DNA from: Argopecten irradians
Lineage: Eukaryota; Mollusca; Bivalvia; Pectinida; Pectinidae
DNA length: 64,000 bases
Reading direction: 5' to 3'
Assembly: GCF_041381155.1 (NCBI RefSeq)
Contig: NC_091138.1
Location: 20,151,255 to 20,215,254 of the forward strand
This document shows, one piece after another, positions 12,701 through 23,900 of the stretch. Under the pieces are notes generated by a model, which did no database searches, had not been told where the DNA came from, and saw only the letters and a list, made by a program, of their open reading frames with translations. The first letter of the stretch is position 1. Each line of letters opens with the position of its first letter. The position numbers and the translations under genes are program-made.

Positions 12701-15700
12701 GGCCAGCTTTCGTTTTGTGTTCCAAAAATAGTATATGACGGTCTATTTTTACCATTTTTGAGGTAGGTATTCCCCACGTTTTCCTGTGGTTTTAGATAAC
12801 CAATCATTGTAATAAAATATTCAATAAACATCTGAAAATCATATCTAAGCATACAGAACAAATAATTTAAGGTTCATGTCCCTTTAACATACTGGGTATG
12901 ATCTGATCATCTAACTATTAGTGAAAAACATAATTAATCTTGCTGTATATCACTAAGAATTTTATATGATTATAATGTGTATATTATGTTTATATTTGTA
13001 CAGATCTTACACGTGTTGCTGGACCTACCGTGTATGACCATCGCCTTGGAGGTGACCGATCGTTTGGCCAGTAAGGGTGACCCCCTGACCCAGTCTGATA
13101 CTGACCCCACATCAACTGTAGAAGCCTTCAACCATATATTCTACCGACCAATGTTTCACTTCTTCACACGAGTAGAAGGTGGCCATGGAGATACCATCAA
13201 CAGGTTAGACTAATGTCCAGTAATTATTTCATACCCAAAACTTGATATACTCAATAAACCCAGATTTTCTTGCATTAGGCAGTTTTCTTTGCCTGATTTA
13301 TTTTAGCATTCCTGGTACATGATTCTAAACATAACAGGTTACAGTAGTCTCTAGTAAAGACCTGATTTTGGCATTAGTAAATATGATATTACGAGTGGAG
13401 GAGAAAAAGTCGCATCTAGACTTGGACCCTCCAGTTTTGTAAACAGAGGCCCTACCAATGGAGCTATGTTGATCACCAACGGTTGGTCCATTCCAGTCTG
13501 ATGAGAGGGATGTGTTTGTCAGATTTTCTGGATACTATTGCTGCCTGTCATGTTTTCAGACTCTCTAGTTTCCACAAGGCAGTGAAGGACATGAGTCAGC
13601 ACCCTCGTGTTATTGTGTGTTCACAGACAGTGCCTGTCCTTCTAAGGTATTGTACTCATCTGTTAAATGAAATCACATATCAGGTATACCGTAAATTAGG
13701 ATATTTTGGCGTCAGGGAAAATGCGTTTTTGTATCAAATAGGGTGGTTAAATTTTGGTGCATTTAAATTTGGCGTTTCCCTATGCCATGTAATTTTTTGG
13801 CACATAACTTGATTGGATCAATAGAAAAAAATGTAGATTTACTTTGTCTATACACACATATCCCGCAGCAATGAAAAACTGATGGAGTTAGTTTTGAAGC
13901 CTTAATATTGGTATTAAGACAACCCTCTTCAATATTGGTCTTCAATAAAAGTGATTTATAGTCACACTTCTAATTAAATATATGTTTGCACAAAAGAAGG
14001 ACTCACACAGGTAAGGTTTTTCCAGTTGAAAGCACATACCTGAAATGTATGGATATGTAACGTGATCTAGTAATTTACCCAAGAGTAGGTGTTCACATAT
14101 CTTTTAAATGGCCTGTACATCTATCAACAGTCACAGATGTATGTATGAACAAATAAATATATGTAGAAAAATTTTGGTGTTTTAAATTTTGGCGCTGCCA
14201 AATGCCAAATAAGCCAAAATATGACCACATCCAAAATATCCCAATTTACGGTATCAAGTACATTTTCATTCTCAGTCAACAATACTGTAACCCAACTTTC
14301 CCATGTGATTTATTTTTGTGAATTTCGCAATTAAGGTAAATTCTTGAAAGTTTATCTCTGCAAATTAATAACTTCCACAATTTTTAGCTAACCTGGCCCG
14401 AAGGGCCGGTGAGCTTATGTCATGGCACGGCGTCCGTCGTCCGTCCATCCGTCCGTCCGTCGTCCGTCTGTCCGTCAACATTTCCTTTAAATCGCTACTA
14501 GTCATAGAGTTCTGCATGGATTGTAACCAAATTTGGCCACAAGCATCCTTGGGGGAGGGGGAACAGAACTTGTATAAATTTTGGCTCTTACCCCCGGGGG
14601 GCAGGAGGGGCAGGGCCCAATAGGGGAAAAAGAGGTAAATCCTTTAAAACGCTACTTGTCCTAGAGTTCTACATGGATTATAACCAAAATTAGCCACAAA
14701 CATCCTGGGGGGAAGGGGAACAGAACTTGTATAAATTTTGGCTCTGATCCCCCAGGGGCGAGAGGGGTGGGGCCCAATAGGGAAAATAGAGATAAATCTT
14801 TTAAATCGCAACTAGTCATAGAGTTCTGAATGGAATGTAACCAAATTTGGCCACAAAAATCCTTGGGGGAAGGGGAACAGAAATTGTATAAATTTTGGCT
14901 CTGGTCCCCCGGGGGCAGGAGGGGGCGGGGCCCAATAGGGGAAATAGAGGTAAATCCTTTAAATCGCTACTAGTCATAGAGTTCTGAATGGAATGTAACT
15001 AAATTTGGCCACAAACATCCTTGGGGGAAGGGGAACAGAACTTGTATAAATTTTGGCTCTGACCCCCCGGGGGCAGGAGGGGCGGGGCCCAATAGGGGAA
15101 ATAGAGGTAAATCCTTTAAATCGCTACTAGTCATAGAGTTCTACATGAATTGCAACCAAATTTGGCTACAAACATCCTTGGGGGAAGGGGAACAGAACTT
15201 GTATAAATTTTGGCTCTGACCCCCAGGGGGCAGGATGGGTGGGGCACAATAGGGGAAATAGAGGTAAATCCTTTAAATCGCTACTAGTCATAGACTTCTA
15301 CATGGATTGTAACCAAATTTGGCCACAAACATCCTTGGTGGAAGGGGAACAGAACTTGTATAAATTTTGGCTCTGGCCCCTCGGGGGCTGGAGGGGTGGG
15401 GCCCAATAGGGGAAATAGAGGTAAATCCTTTAAATCGCTACTAGTCATAGAGTTCTGTAGGAATGTAACCAAATTTGGCCAGAAATATCCTTGGGAGAAT
15501 AAGAACTGAGTTTGTATAAATTTTGGCTCTGGTCCAGGGGGCAGAAGGGGCGGGCCCAATAGGGGAATTATAGGTAAATCCTTTAAATCGCTACTAGTCA
15601 TAGAGTTCTGAATGGAATGTAACTAAATTTGGCCACAAACATCCTTGGGGGAAGGGGAACAGAACTTGTATAAATTTTGGCTCTGACCCCCTGGGGGCAG

Positions 15701-18700
15701 GAGGAGCGGGGCCCAATAGGGGAAATAGAGGTAAATCCTTTAAATCGCTACTAGTCATAGAGTTCTACATGGATTGTAACCAAATTTGGCCATAAACATC
15801 CTTGGGGGTAGGAGAACAGAACTTAAATAAATTTTGGCTCTGGCCCCCCGGGGGCAGAAACAGATGGGGTCTAATAGGGGAAATAGAGGTAAATCCTTTA
15901 AATCGTTACTTGTCATAGAGTTCTACATGAATTGTAACCAAATTTGGCCACAAACATCCTTGGGAGAAGGGGAACAGAACTTGTATAAATTTTGGCTCTG
16001 ATCCCCTGGGGGCAGGAGGGGTGGGGCCCAATAGGGGAAATAGAGGTAAATCCTTTAAATCGCTACTTGTCATAGAGTTCTACATGGATTGTAACCAAAT
16101 TTGGCCACAAACATCCTTGGGGGAAGGGGAACAGAAATTGTATAAATTTTGGCTCTGGTCCCCGGGGGGCAGGAGGGGCGGGGCCCAATAGGGGAAATAG
16201 AGGTAAATCCTTTAAATCGCTACTAGTCATAGAGTTCTGAATGGAATGTAACTAAATTTGGCCACAAACATCCTTGGGGAAGGGATCAGAACTTGTATAA
16301 ATTTTGGCTCTGGCCCCTCGGGGGCTGGAGGGGTGGGGCCCAATAGGGGAAATAGAGGTAAATCCTTTAAATCGCTACTAGTCATAGAGTTCTGTAGGAA
16401 TGTAACCAAATTTGGCCAGAAATATCCTTGGGAGAATAAGAACTGAGTTTGTATAAATTTTGGCTCTGGTCCCGGGGGGCAGAAGGGGCGGGGCCCAATA
16501 GGGGAATTATAGGTAAATCCTATAAATCGGTACTTGTCCTAGAGTTCTGAATGGAATGTAACCAAATTTGGCCATAAACATCCTTGGGAGTAGGAGAACA
16601 GAACTTATATAAATTTTGGCTCTGGCCCCCCGGGGGCAGAATGGGTGGGGTCTAATAGGGGAAATAGAGGTAAATCCTTTAAATCGCTACTAGTCATAGA
16701 GTTCTACATGAATTGTAACCAAATTTGGCTACAAACATCCTTGGGGGAAGGGGAACAGAACTTGTATAAATTTTAGCTCTGACCCCCTTGGGGTAGGAGG
16801 GGTGGGGCCCAATAGGGGAAATAGAGGTAAATCCTTTAAATCGCTACTAGTCATAGAGTTCTACATGGATTGTAACCAAATTTGGCCACAAACATCCTTG
16901 GGGGAAGGGGAACAGAACTTGTATAAATTTTGGCTCTGGCCCGTCGGGGGCTGGAGGGGTGGGGCTCAATAGGGGAAATAGAGGTAAATCCTTTTAAATC
17001 GCTACTAGTCATAGAGTTCTGTAGGAATGTAACCAAATTTGGCCAGAAATATCCTTGGGAGAATAAGAACTGAGTTTGTATAAATTTTGGCTCTGGTCCC
17101 AGGGGGCAGAAGGGGCGGGGCCCAATAGGGGAATTATAGGTAAATCCTATAAATCGGTACTTGTCCTAGAGTTCTGCATGGATTGTAACCAAATTTGGCC
17201 ACAAACATCCTTGGGGGTAGGAGAACAGAACTTGTATAAATTTTGGCTTTGGCCCCCCGGGGGCAGAACGGGTGGGGCCCAATAGGGGAAATAGAGGTAA
17301 ATCCTATAAATCGCTACTTGTCCTAGAGTTTTGCTTGGATTGTGACCAAATTTGGCCATAAACATCCTTGGGGGAAGGGGAACAAAACTTGTATAAATTT
17401 TGGCTCTGACCCCCTGGGGGCAGGAGGGGTGGGGCCCAATAGGGGATTTAGAGGTTAATATTAAAATTCCTTCAGAAAAGAAACAATGAACCTGTATTCA
17501 GAACATTACTTGGAATTACAAACCAGGTGAGCGATACAAGCCCTCTGGGCCTCTTGTTTGCACCATCAATTCAAATATAGTTTGAAATCCGCAAAATATT
17601 ATCTCCACGAATGTAGTCGCAAAAGGAATTTGGTTTATAGTATAAAATGTGAATGCCATATATTTTCATGTAAATTGATTTTCAAACTTTAGATGCAGAA
17701 ACACAACATATTGAGTGTGAATTGTATGCCCATGGCATTGCACTGTCACATTTTGATACACAATGTACCAGTAAATATGTAACAAACAATAATTATAGAT
17801 ACTATATATGTGTTCTTGTGTCCTATCTAGCTTTAATAATTTGACCACCTTGAATGTTAGACTTACATGTGATTTTGATGGTGTTACCAGGGTGTGGTTT
17901 GAGGTGGTACTAGAGGAGGGCACAGCAGACCTAGCAGCTCGACTACTTCCTGTCCTGCTCGAGCGGTCTGCTCTTCTTTATGATATGCCAGACTTCAAAA
18001 CAGATATCAAAAGGTAATGCTTCAAATAGACAACAAATGGTAAAACCATCACAACCTCAAAATGGATCATTTGAAATGTTGATTTAAAGATTCAGGAAAC
18101 CATACATAATAAACTGTACATGCATATTGCTGAAAACATCTACCTATCAGAATACATTTTCAAAAGATTTCACTCAGTCTAATTTTACAACAGATGATAG
18201 ATATACAAGGTAATTAGTAATGGAAAAAAATATATAGTGAATTATATAGAATCTTAGATTGAAAACAGGCTTTATATAGTATAGACTAAATGAGATGTGT
18301 TTCAAAACCTCTGTACCAAAAATAGAGAAATATTTATTATAAAAATTTAACGTTATAGTTTCTTTTTGGTTAAAAATAAGTCAATAACATTGAAAAAGGG
18401 CTCATAATGTCATCAATATTTTGTCTTTTATTTTCTAGAATTTTGTCCGAGAATGTTGTTCGGTTGTTCAAGAAATTTCCACAGATTCTAATTGACGAGC
18501 AGACGGAGATACAGGACTTTGTTATGAGTGTCACCAACATCACAGACCGAGAGGAATTCTTCGCAAATATGGTAAAAATGTTAATTTTCAGATTGGTCGG
18601 AATGTTGATTTTCAGATTGGTGAGAATGTTGATTTTAAGACAGGTGAGAATGTTAATTTTCAAATTGGTGAGAATGTTAATTTTCAGATTGGTGAGAATG

Positions 18701-20901
18701 GTAATTTTTAGATTGGTGAGAATGTTAATTTTCAGATTGGTGAGAATGGTAATTTTCGGATTGGTGAGAATGGTATTTTTCAGATTGGTGAGAATGTTTA
18801 TTTCCAGATTGGACAGAATGTTAATTTTTAGATTGGTGACAATGTTAATTTTTAGATTGGTGACAATGTTAATTTTCAGATTGGTGAGAATGTTAATTTT
18901 CAGATTGGTGAGAATGTCAATTTTCAGATTGGTGACAATGTTAATTTTCAGATTGGTGAGAATGTTAATTTTCAGATTGGTGAGAATGTCAATTTTCAGA
19001 TTGGTGATAATGTTAATTTTCAGATTGTTGAGAATGTTAGTTTTCAGATTGGTGAGAAAGTTAATTTTCAGATTGGTGAGAATGTTTATTTTCAGATTGT
19101 TGAGAATGTTAGTTTTCAGATTGGCGATAATGTTAAATTTCAGGTTGGTGAGAATGTAATTTTCAGATTGGTGAGAATGTTAGTTTTCAGATTGGTCAGA
19201 ATGGTATTTTCCAGATTGGTGAGAATTTTAACTTTGACGTTTATTACTTCAATTCCACAATGCATTTGTTTTCCATTGACATTTTAATTTCAGCAGATCT
19301 GTTTAGGGGCAATAATCTTTTGTCAATTTGAAGAAATTAAGCGTTCAAAAAGATATATCTTATCGATAATTGACTTTTGTTGAATACAATTTCACAAATT
19401 TTTGTCCATATCGATCTATTTGAAGTTTTGTGGTGGTGTTATTTAGTTAATAATCAATCTTGTTAAAGAAATGATAATGACATTACTTGGAACATAATCT
19501 TTATGTTATAGGTATGGGCTATAGGTGAGTACTGTTCATCCACACACGACAGCAGATGTAATACTGACACTATCAAAAGATTCTTCGACACTCTGGAGCC
19601 CCTGGTGTACGAAATGTCGGCCATGGTTTCCATGGGAAGGGTGACCTGCGCTGAGGGTCATGCCAAGATCATTTCAATTCTATTGTCGTCTATCGCTAAG
19701 GTAACTTGATCAGTATTAGACCGGACCCTATATGTATCCATGTCTCTTATGAGTCTCTTCCTTCACAAACTTGTCACGTCATAGTATGACTGAATTTATG
19801 TCATTTGTGTCTGAAAGGTGATTTCACTGTCTTTTTACAAAATAATGTAAGTCGCTTTCAAAACAGATAACATAACAATCAGTTTATCAGCATATAATTG
19901 TTCTTACTGTACGAACAAATTGTAGATCATAATTTTAAAAGTTCTATCAATTTCCTGACTATCATTTGGTCTTATTTGATTCCAATATTTACCAACCTCA
20001 TTTTCTGATTATTCATATAATTGTGTATTGTAGTTGTCGTCCCGATGCCAAGACCTTATACCCAGAGCCGTTTTATGTCTGAGTAAAGTCAGCCAACAAC
20101 AGCAACAGTGTGGGGCCCAGGATCCAGAAATACAGGACGCCTTGGTCAGTCGCTCACAACATCTAGTCAATCTTCTACAAGTTCCTAAGTAAGTATACAT
20201 CTACATGTAACACTTGACCGAGAAGTGATAGGTTATTATAAGAATCCCAAGACACTCTGTAACTACATGTATACTTACCTGTATTTTTCAACAGCTCTTT
20301 TGACAATAGTTCCAAACTCTATAAAGTTGTAAAACATTAATTTGTCTTGAAGACTTATCCATTTCATCAGCATTTTATCTATTTGATTGAAATCATTGCT
20401 CAATCTCAAACAAACTTAGTTGTAAAATGGACAGGTGACTGGTTATAGAAAATTCATCAATATAAAAATCAACATGACTTAAATATGGGTTCTTAGTTTT
20501 CATTATCATTTTGGATTTTCAGTTTCGCTGCTGTTGTTTTGAATCCTAGTCCAGAAATACACACTGGAAGGTAGGTGACCAAAGTTCATAGTTTTGAGAT
20601 AGAAAGATAATTTCAAAAATATTCTTTTCAACTAACAGATATGATAGGATCATTTTTTTTTATATTCTGTATCAGAACTTCAGTGAACATTAGATCCCCT
20701 GGGTCTCTAGTTATTTCACTTAACTGACAAAATTTCAGCAAAATAATTTAAATGAGTAGCAGGTTGACATTGTAATGGTAGATATCATATATTATTATAC
20801 CTTTGATTTTTTAAAAATCCCATTTCAGATGGCATCAAGACACGACAGGATTACCTGCCATGCTTAGAGGAGTGCATAGGATTGTGGTGTCAGACTCATA
20901 G
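791..20901 (+). CDS. AP5Z1: AP-5 complex subunit zeta (AP5Z1), 19 coding exons
   Basis: Large zeta subunit of the AP-5 heterotetrameric adaptor, which in animals works with SPG11/SPG15 on late endosomes/lysosomes in retrieval to the Golgi (family knowledge). Exons by splice signals and phase: 791-840, 6556-6693, 6917-7121, 8134-8180, 8360-8457, 8804-8971, 10107-10322, 10674-10711, 10982-11144, 11436-11614, 11907-11990, 13004-13203, 13560-13646, 17891-18013, 18439-18571, 19512-19700, 20034-20188, 20523-20570, 20829-20901. Joined, they give 797 codons with every phase matching; human AP5Z1 is about 807 residues. Family-like blocks include VVTEVDGTPSRNFFTVL (exon 6), YTDDQFLNIYSFSMLYKWL (exon 7), FPNIFKILAWN (exons 10-11), ALEILHVLLDLPC (11-12) and MVWAIGEYCSSTHDSRC (15-16). 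It is an alpha-helical solenoid with no signal peptide or membrane segment. The start is the first in-frame ATG, in context aacaaaATGG. Exon 11 has a weak donor (gtcaat). Introns 1, 3 and 13 carry repeat elements; repeats abut exons 6, 9 and 15. Confidence 0.93.
1207..2984. mobile_element. Foldback-like element with long imperfect inverted repeats (AP5Z1 intron 1)
   Basis: The ends are inverted copies: gggccgttttcg at 1208 and cgaaaacggccc near 2983. The match continues through TTAT(A/T)CGG-like sequence. Further inward, nested inverted matches appear: about 1345-1430 (gatttcagaaaag...gtgacgtcac) against 2865-2940, and ctgccgagatctcg near 2051 against cgagatctcggcag near 2430. The whole block is thus a degenerate palindrome about 1.8 kb long. 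No transposase is visible; the 121-codon frame at 1437-1802 matches nothing I know. Related short copies lie near 37126-37316, 37655-37845 and 38655-38880. Exact target duplication is unclear. Confidence 0.6.
3226..4020 (+). repeat. Interspersed repeat, copy 1 (AP5Z1 intron 1)
   Basis: This block is closely similar, in the same orientation, to 34201-34935 in GGA intron 3. Shared landmarks are tcccataacatgag, aactggtcagcc, caaatatggcgg, gtctgggtcatgaaagttta and tgctatacctct. Near its 3' end lies an imperfect hairpin (about 3942-3995) with arms tagaggttagacacgacg and cgtcgtgctatacctcta. No coding capacity is evident. Family unknown; likely a non-autonomous DNA element. Confidence 0.6.
4080..4910 (+). 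mobile_element. Pearl/MINE-like element with about 155-bp core repeats (AP5Z1 intron 1)
   Basis: About five tandem units of roughly 155 bp begin with a ggcagccatcttggat-like motif (near 4091, 4246, 4401, 4555, 4710) and contain gttatcgctatttctcagaa. The 3' end carries a perfect 7-bp hairpin, agatccc-tct-gggatct (4883-4899), followed by cttgttt. The same family recurs at 28893-29815 (opposite strand) and 56655-56995. The layout matches bivalve pearl/MINE elements, which have been linked to Helitrons; that assignment is inference. Confidence 0.6.
5160..5575 (-). repeat. Two tRNA-derived SINE-like copies
   Basis: On the minus strand both copies read as a tRNA-like head: TAGCTCAGTCGGTAGA (A box) and, in copy 1, GGTTCGAACCCTGC (B box). 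Copy 1 spans about 5163-5345 and copy 2 about 5437-5572. Both continue into the same tail (gaagctagaag-cgaccatatcactatg). The acceptor ends do not pair (TTCCCTT against TGGCGGC), so these are not functional tRNA genes. Copy 2 has lost several bases in the anticodon arm. Confidence 0.65.
7139..7785 (+). mobile_element. Pearl/MINE-like element with about 157-bp core repeats (AP5Z1 intron 3)
   Basis: The block begins 17 bp after the exon 3 donor with a 5' hairpin-like tagtcccctgac...aggagacta and a short gtctgtctgt run. About four units follow, each starting with a tttcc(a/g)gatgataa-like motif (near 7213, 7369, 7524, 7668) and containing atttggg/tcaaaaggtcaact. Units diverge by tens of percent. 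The 3' end is ill defined. Confidence 0.5.
8593..8850 (+). repeat. 44-47-bp tandem repeat running into AP5Z1 exon 6
   Basis: Four intronic copies start near 8593, 8640, 8709 and 8756, with one short partial copy near 8687. The fifth copy (from about 8800) contains the exon 6 acceptor and the first 47 coding bases (GNIKQCSKSVSDWMM). The repeat core is gcaatataaagcagtgcagt followed by aagagtgtttctgattggat. Several intronic copies keep an ag just before the exon-like part. Confidence 0.8.
9185..10075 (+). repeat. Minisatellite of about 24-25 bp (AP5Z1 intron 6)
   Basis: Some 35 degenerate copies of a unit like aaccatgacaactgtttatc plus agtgt fill about 890 bp of intron 6. Variants alternate atcaatat, atcagtgt and gcctgtgt. 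Near 9780-10000 units combine into a higher-order pattern of about 71-72 bp. Open frames across it are products of the repeat, not genes. Confidence 0.85.
10780..10995 (+). repeat. Degenerate tandem copies of the AP5Z1 exon 9 acceptor region
   Basis: Intron 8 contains several copies of the intron/exon 9 junction. The best, at about 10842-10893, reads gtttcaatgtctccttgaga then ctgtgaatgtccttgac, against gtttcagtgtctccttgaga then ctgtcaatgtccttgac at the real exon start (10982). The intronic copy has aa in place of the acceptor ag. Weaker copies lie near 10783 and 10940. Confidence 0.7.
12194..12883. mobile_element. TTAA-flanked MITE, Kolobok/T2-like (AP5Z1 intron 11)
   Basis: A 690-bp element has perfect inverted ends, AGGGACATGAACCT at 12194 and AGGTTCATGTCCCT ending at 12883. 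Each end is flanked by TTAA (12190-12193 and 12884-12887). TTAA target duplication with AGGG termini is typical of T2/Kolobok elements (family knowledge); piggyBac is the alternative. No transposase is encoded. It is probably fairly young, as both ends are intact. Confidence 0.8.
13686..14254. mobile_element. TIR element of about 0.57 kb (AP5Z1 intron 13)
   Basis: It begins ataccgtaaattaggatatt and ends with the inverse, aatatcccaatttacggtat, so the terminal inverted repeats extend over about 24 bp with one mismatch. Flanking TA fits a Tc1/mariner-like target site. The interior repeats ttttggtg and aatttggcg motifs and has no transposase. It lies 40 bp 3' of exon 13. Confidence 0.7.
14390..17562 (+). 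mobile_element. Pearl/MINE-like element with a 157-bp tandem array (AP5Z1 intron 13)
   Basis: A 5' hairpin (tggcccgaagggccgg near 14394) is followed by a cgtccgtcgtccgtcc tetranucleotide run (14429-14476). About 19 copies of a 157-bp unit follow (register taaatcctttaaatcgctac at 14951, 15108, 15265, 15422). The array stops near 17455, and the element ends with the hairpin aagccc-tct-gggcct plus cttgttt (17538-17558). The units contain very G/C-rich stretches (ggggcaggaggggcgg). A marked variant unit (ctgtaggaatgtaacc) recurs near 15456, 16391 and 17027, so blocks of units have been copied together. Confidence 0.75.
18572..19240 (+). repeat. 21-bp minisatellite at the AP5Z1 exon 15 donor
   Basis: About 31 copies of a unit like ggtgagaatgttaattttca (plus gatt in variants of length 20-22) start immediately at the exon 15 donor (aatatg|gtaaaaatg). 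Each unit contains a donor-like g|gtgaga and an acceptor-like ttttcag. Because the unit is 21 bp, one frame stays open for 250 codons (18407-19159); this is a repeat artefact and not a protein. Confidence 0.88.
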
Positions 20902-20980
20902 CAACCTATAAACATTTATCTTAGTAACATTCATCAAATGGCTGACTAATACTCAAATTGCCTCACCATCAAACCATTTG

Positions 20981-20986
20981 AATAAA
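20981..20986 (+). promoter_or_regulatory. Candidate AP5Z1 polyadenylation signal
   Basis: AATAAA lies 80 bp after the AP5Z1 stop codon, the first canonical signal downstream. No transcript evidence is available. Confidence 0.55.
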
Positions 20987-23900
20987 GAATGACTGTTGAA
21001 TCGTTGGAACCATTGCTTGGATCTCTAATCATGGGATCACAAATTTATACTGTGCCAATATTTATTGTTATTTATTATGTATTTATTCCTGTTATTAAAT
21101 TGAAATTTTTAATTTTCCTTATGTGTTTTACTTTCAATAATATTTGGCTTGGTAATAATTAAACAATTTACATCCATTTGGGTAACATGTAGTGGTTAAA
21201 AGTTAAGGTCAATTAAAGGTCATTTGGTTAAATTTTGACACACAAAACTGTATTTGTAAAGTTGGTCAAATTCCTGTTAGTAAATTATAATTTTTAATTT
21301 AATTTTCCTTCATTATTTTACTTTCAACAGTATTGGGCTTGGTAACGATGGTTATAGAATATACTCTTTTGACCTTTTCAAAAGAAATATCACTTAATTA
21401 TTGTCAAAACATTTTTCTCTTTTACATGCTCATTTGAAGATGGATATTTATGATTAGATAACTTAGAAACTAGAAATTGTAAACATCAAGGAGTCCTACC
21501 TGTAGAGTAACGAATTGATGTCCAGATTGTCGTTATCAACAAATATTTTGATTTCTTGGGTCATACACCAGTACATACATGATTGATCCAGGTGAGCTAA
21601 AAATCATCCTAGCTAGTAGTTGAAAGATCCAAATATTCCTTTCCTAAAAATCTATCTTATCTGCTTCTTTGCCAATGACTTGGTGATAATTTACTAGTTT
21701 AAATGCATTTTGATAAATATGCAGTGGTCAAAAGTGAAGGTCATATACCAGTACATGATGTATTTGTCTAAACAAAATGGTCATCCTAGCAGTTGAAACA
21801 TTCTATTCCTAAAAATCTATCTGCTCATGAATCCGATTCTTGGCCAATAACTTGGTAATAATTTGCCAGTTTAAATGCATTTAGGTAAACATGCAGTGAT
21901 TAAAAGTTAAGGTCAAAGGTCACTAGGTTAAATTTTGACATACAAAACTGTATTTGAATTTAGCAACAACATTGTAAAATTGGTCAGAACCAATCGATAC
22001 GTAAATGAAGACGATAAAAGAAAAATGATATTGATTATCCAGGGCATTCTTCTGTCAATAAAATTTGTTAATTTTCTCAATATATCAGACTTCTGCTTTC
22101 TATCCTGGTGATAACTCAATGATATTTATAGTGTGCTGGATTCCAGTATGTATTCCACAATTTTCCTTTCACATCTTCAGTGAAATAGATCTTGTCATGT
22201 CAATGGCGTCATCATTTTGGTTAATGTTTTATTAGCAGCAAGGGTTAGGTTTGGAAAGTAGGGGAAAATCAGAGTAATTGGAGAAAAAACACCAACCAAC
22301 ATATATATATTGTCAGTACCTGGCAAAAACCAGATACATAGAAATGGGTATCTTACTCACAACCCAGAGGTGGAGGGCTAGTGATAGACTTGGGTAATAA
22401 CTTGCAACCCAGAGGTGGAGGGCTAGTGATAGACTTGGGTAATAACTCACACCCCCAAGGTGGAGGGCTAGTGATAGACTTGGGTGTTAACTCACACCCC
22501 AGAGGTGGAGGCTAGTGATAGTACAGTGTATTAGGATAACCACCCTACCATTGCTACCCTTCTATCAGGTAAAGAAACTAAATAAGACAGAAATAAATGT
22601 ACATATTTATTGTGTTGGATAATGAAAACGTTCCTCATAGCACAAAATAACATACACATATTCACATTTAAATTCATAACTTTTTCTCCAAAAACAACCA
22701 TATTTCCAATAAATACAATTATTAGTTTTATTTCATCACTGAAATTTATCACAATTTCATTTAGAATCGCACAAATTCTCTTTAAAATTAAATGCTGTAC
22801 AATTGATGGTTAAAAAAACAATTATCATACAGAATGGCTTGGTTGAAATGGGATCCTTGGAATTTTAACCCTATATGTACAAATAGATGGATCCAACTTT
22901 AAACTCCAAAACTCAATTACAATGGCTAACATTGCTATAAAGAGAGCATTTCTTACTCTCTTGGATAAAAGTTATTCAATTATGATTCAGTTGCTTCCTT
23001 CTAAATGATTGTGCTATCAACAACTCCAGACAAGCTGGGTTTAATTTCTCTAATACAACTTTGTATCGAATAACTTATTAAAGTACCAAAGAAATCTATC
23101 AAGTAAATACCAGAAAGATCAAGTTTTCCCTAGGAACTATGTTTCCCAATCTCTGCCAACAAATAGTCAAATACAAACTTATAACTTGTAAAATAAATTA
23201 TAATTTCAGTATTAATAGATTTTTAAATCATCATGACATTAACATGATATATTGCACTTGGAAAAGAATCTCCTTCTTTCACGCTCCATTTATCCTCCAA
23301 ATCCCTACACATTCAGCACTATCCCATGTTTAGACAGGGCAGTCAGGATATACCCAAATGTGATTAATTACATCAATCACATCTATGCCCCATGATGATT
23401 GTTAAATAACCAATAATACAATACTATAATACCTCAATGATTATTTTCAACACTCTCTCAATTTGTTCTTGTACATAATTATGTACATTTTTCACTGGCA
23501 GCTTAAAACATCTGTGATATCACATGGTCAACTCCCACCATATTTTGCTTCTTCAAACATAATCAACTTATCTAAAATGAAACGGAGCCACTTCTATCGA
23601 ATGTCTAAACAGAAAGTAACAGTGAGTAACATTATCAAATGTATAAACAAATAATTCCTAATAAAACTGATTTATAAAATATACTTGATATGATTTTCAA
23701 ATCCAGTCATTCAAAATATACAATCTGGCAAGACTTATTTTGTTATTCTGCCGATGTATAGATCAATTTCACATTACATTTAAACTTGCGATGAAGGTAA
23801 TTTATTCTTAATTGATAAAACTTGTTGGAATGATGACTAGAAGTTTTCAGTGTTTTTATATGGTATTTTTCTTCTCTAAACTAAACCTGAACTAAAGGTA

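Noticed and set aside
14417-17285. Several 60-105-codon frames rich in Gly/Pro
   Set aside because: All lie in the 157-bp array and repeat with it.
18407-19159. 250-codon open frame with heptad-like LIFRLVRM repeats
   Set aside because: It combines exon 15 in a wrong frame with the 21-bp intronic minisatellite; a 21-bp unit leaves any stop-free frame open. It is not a protein gene.
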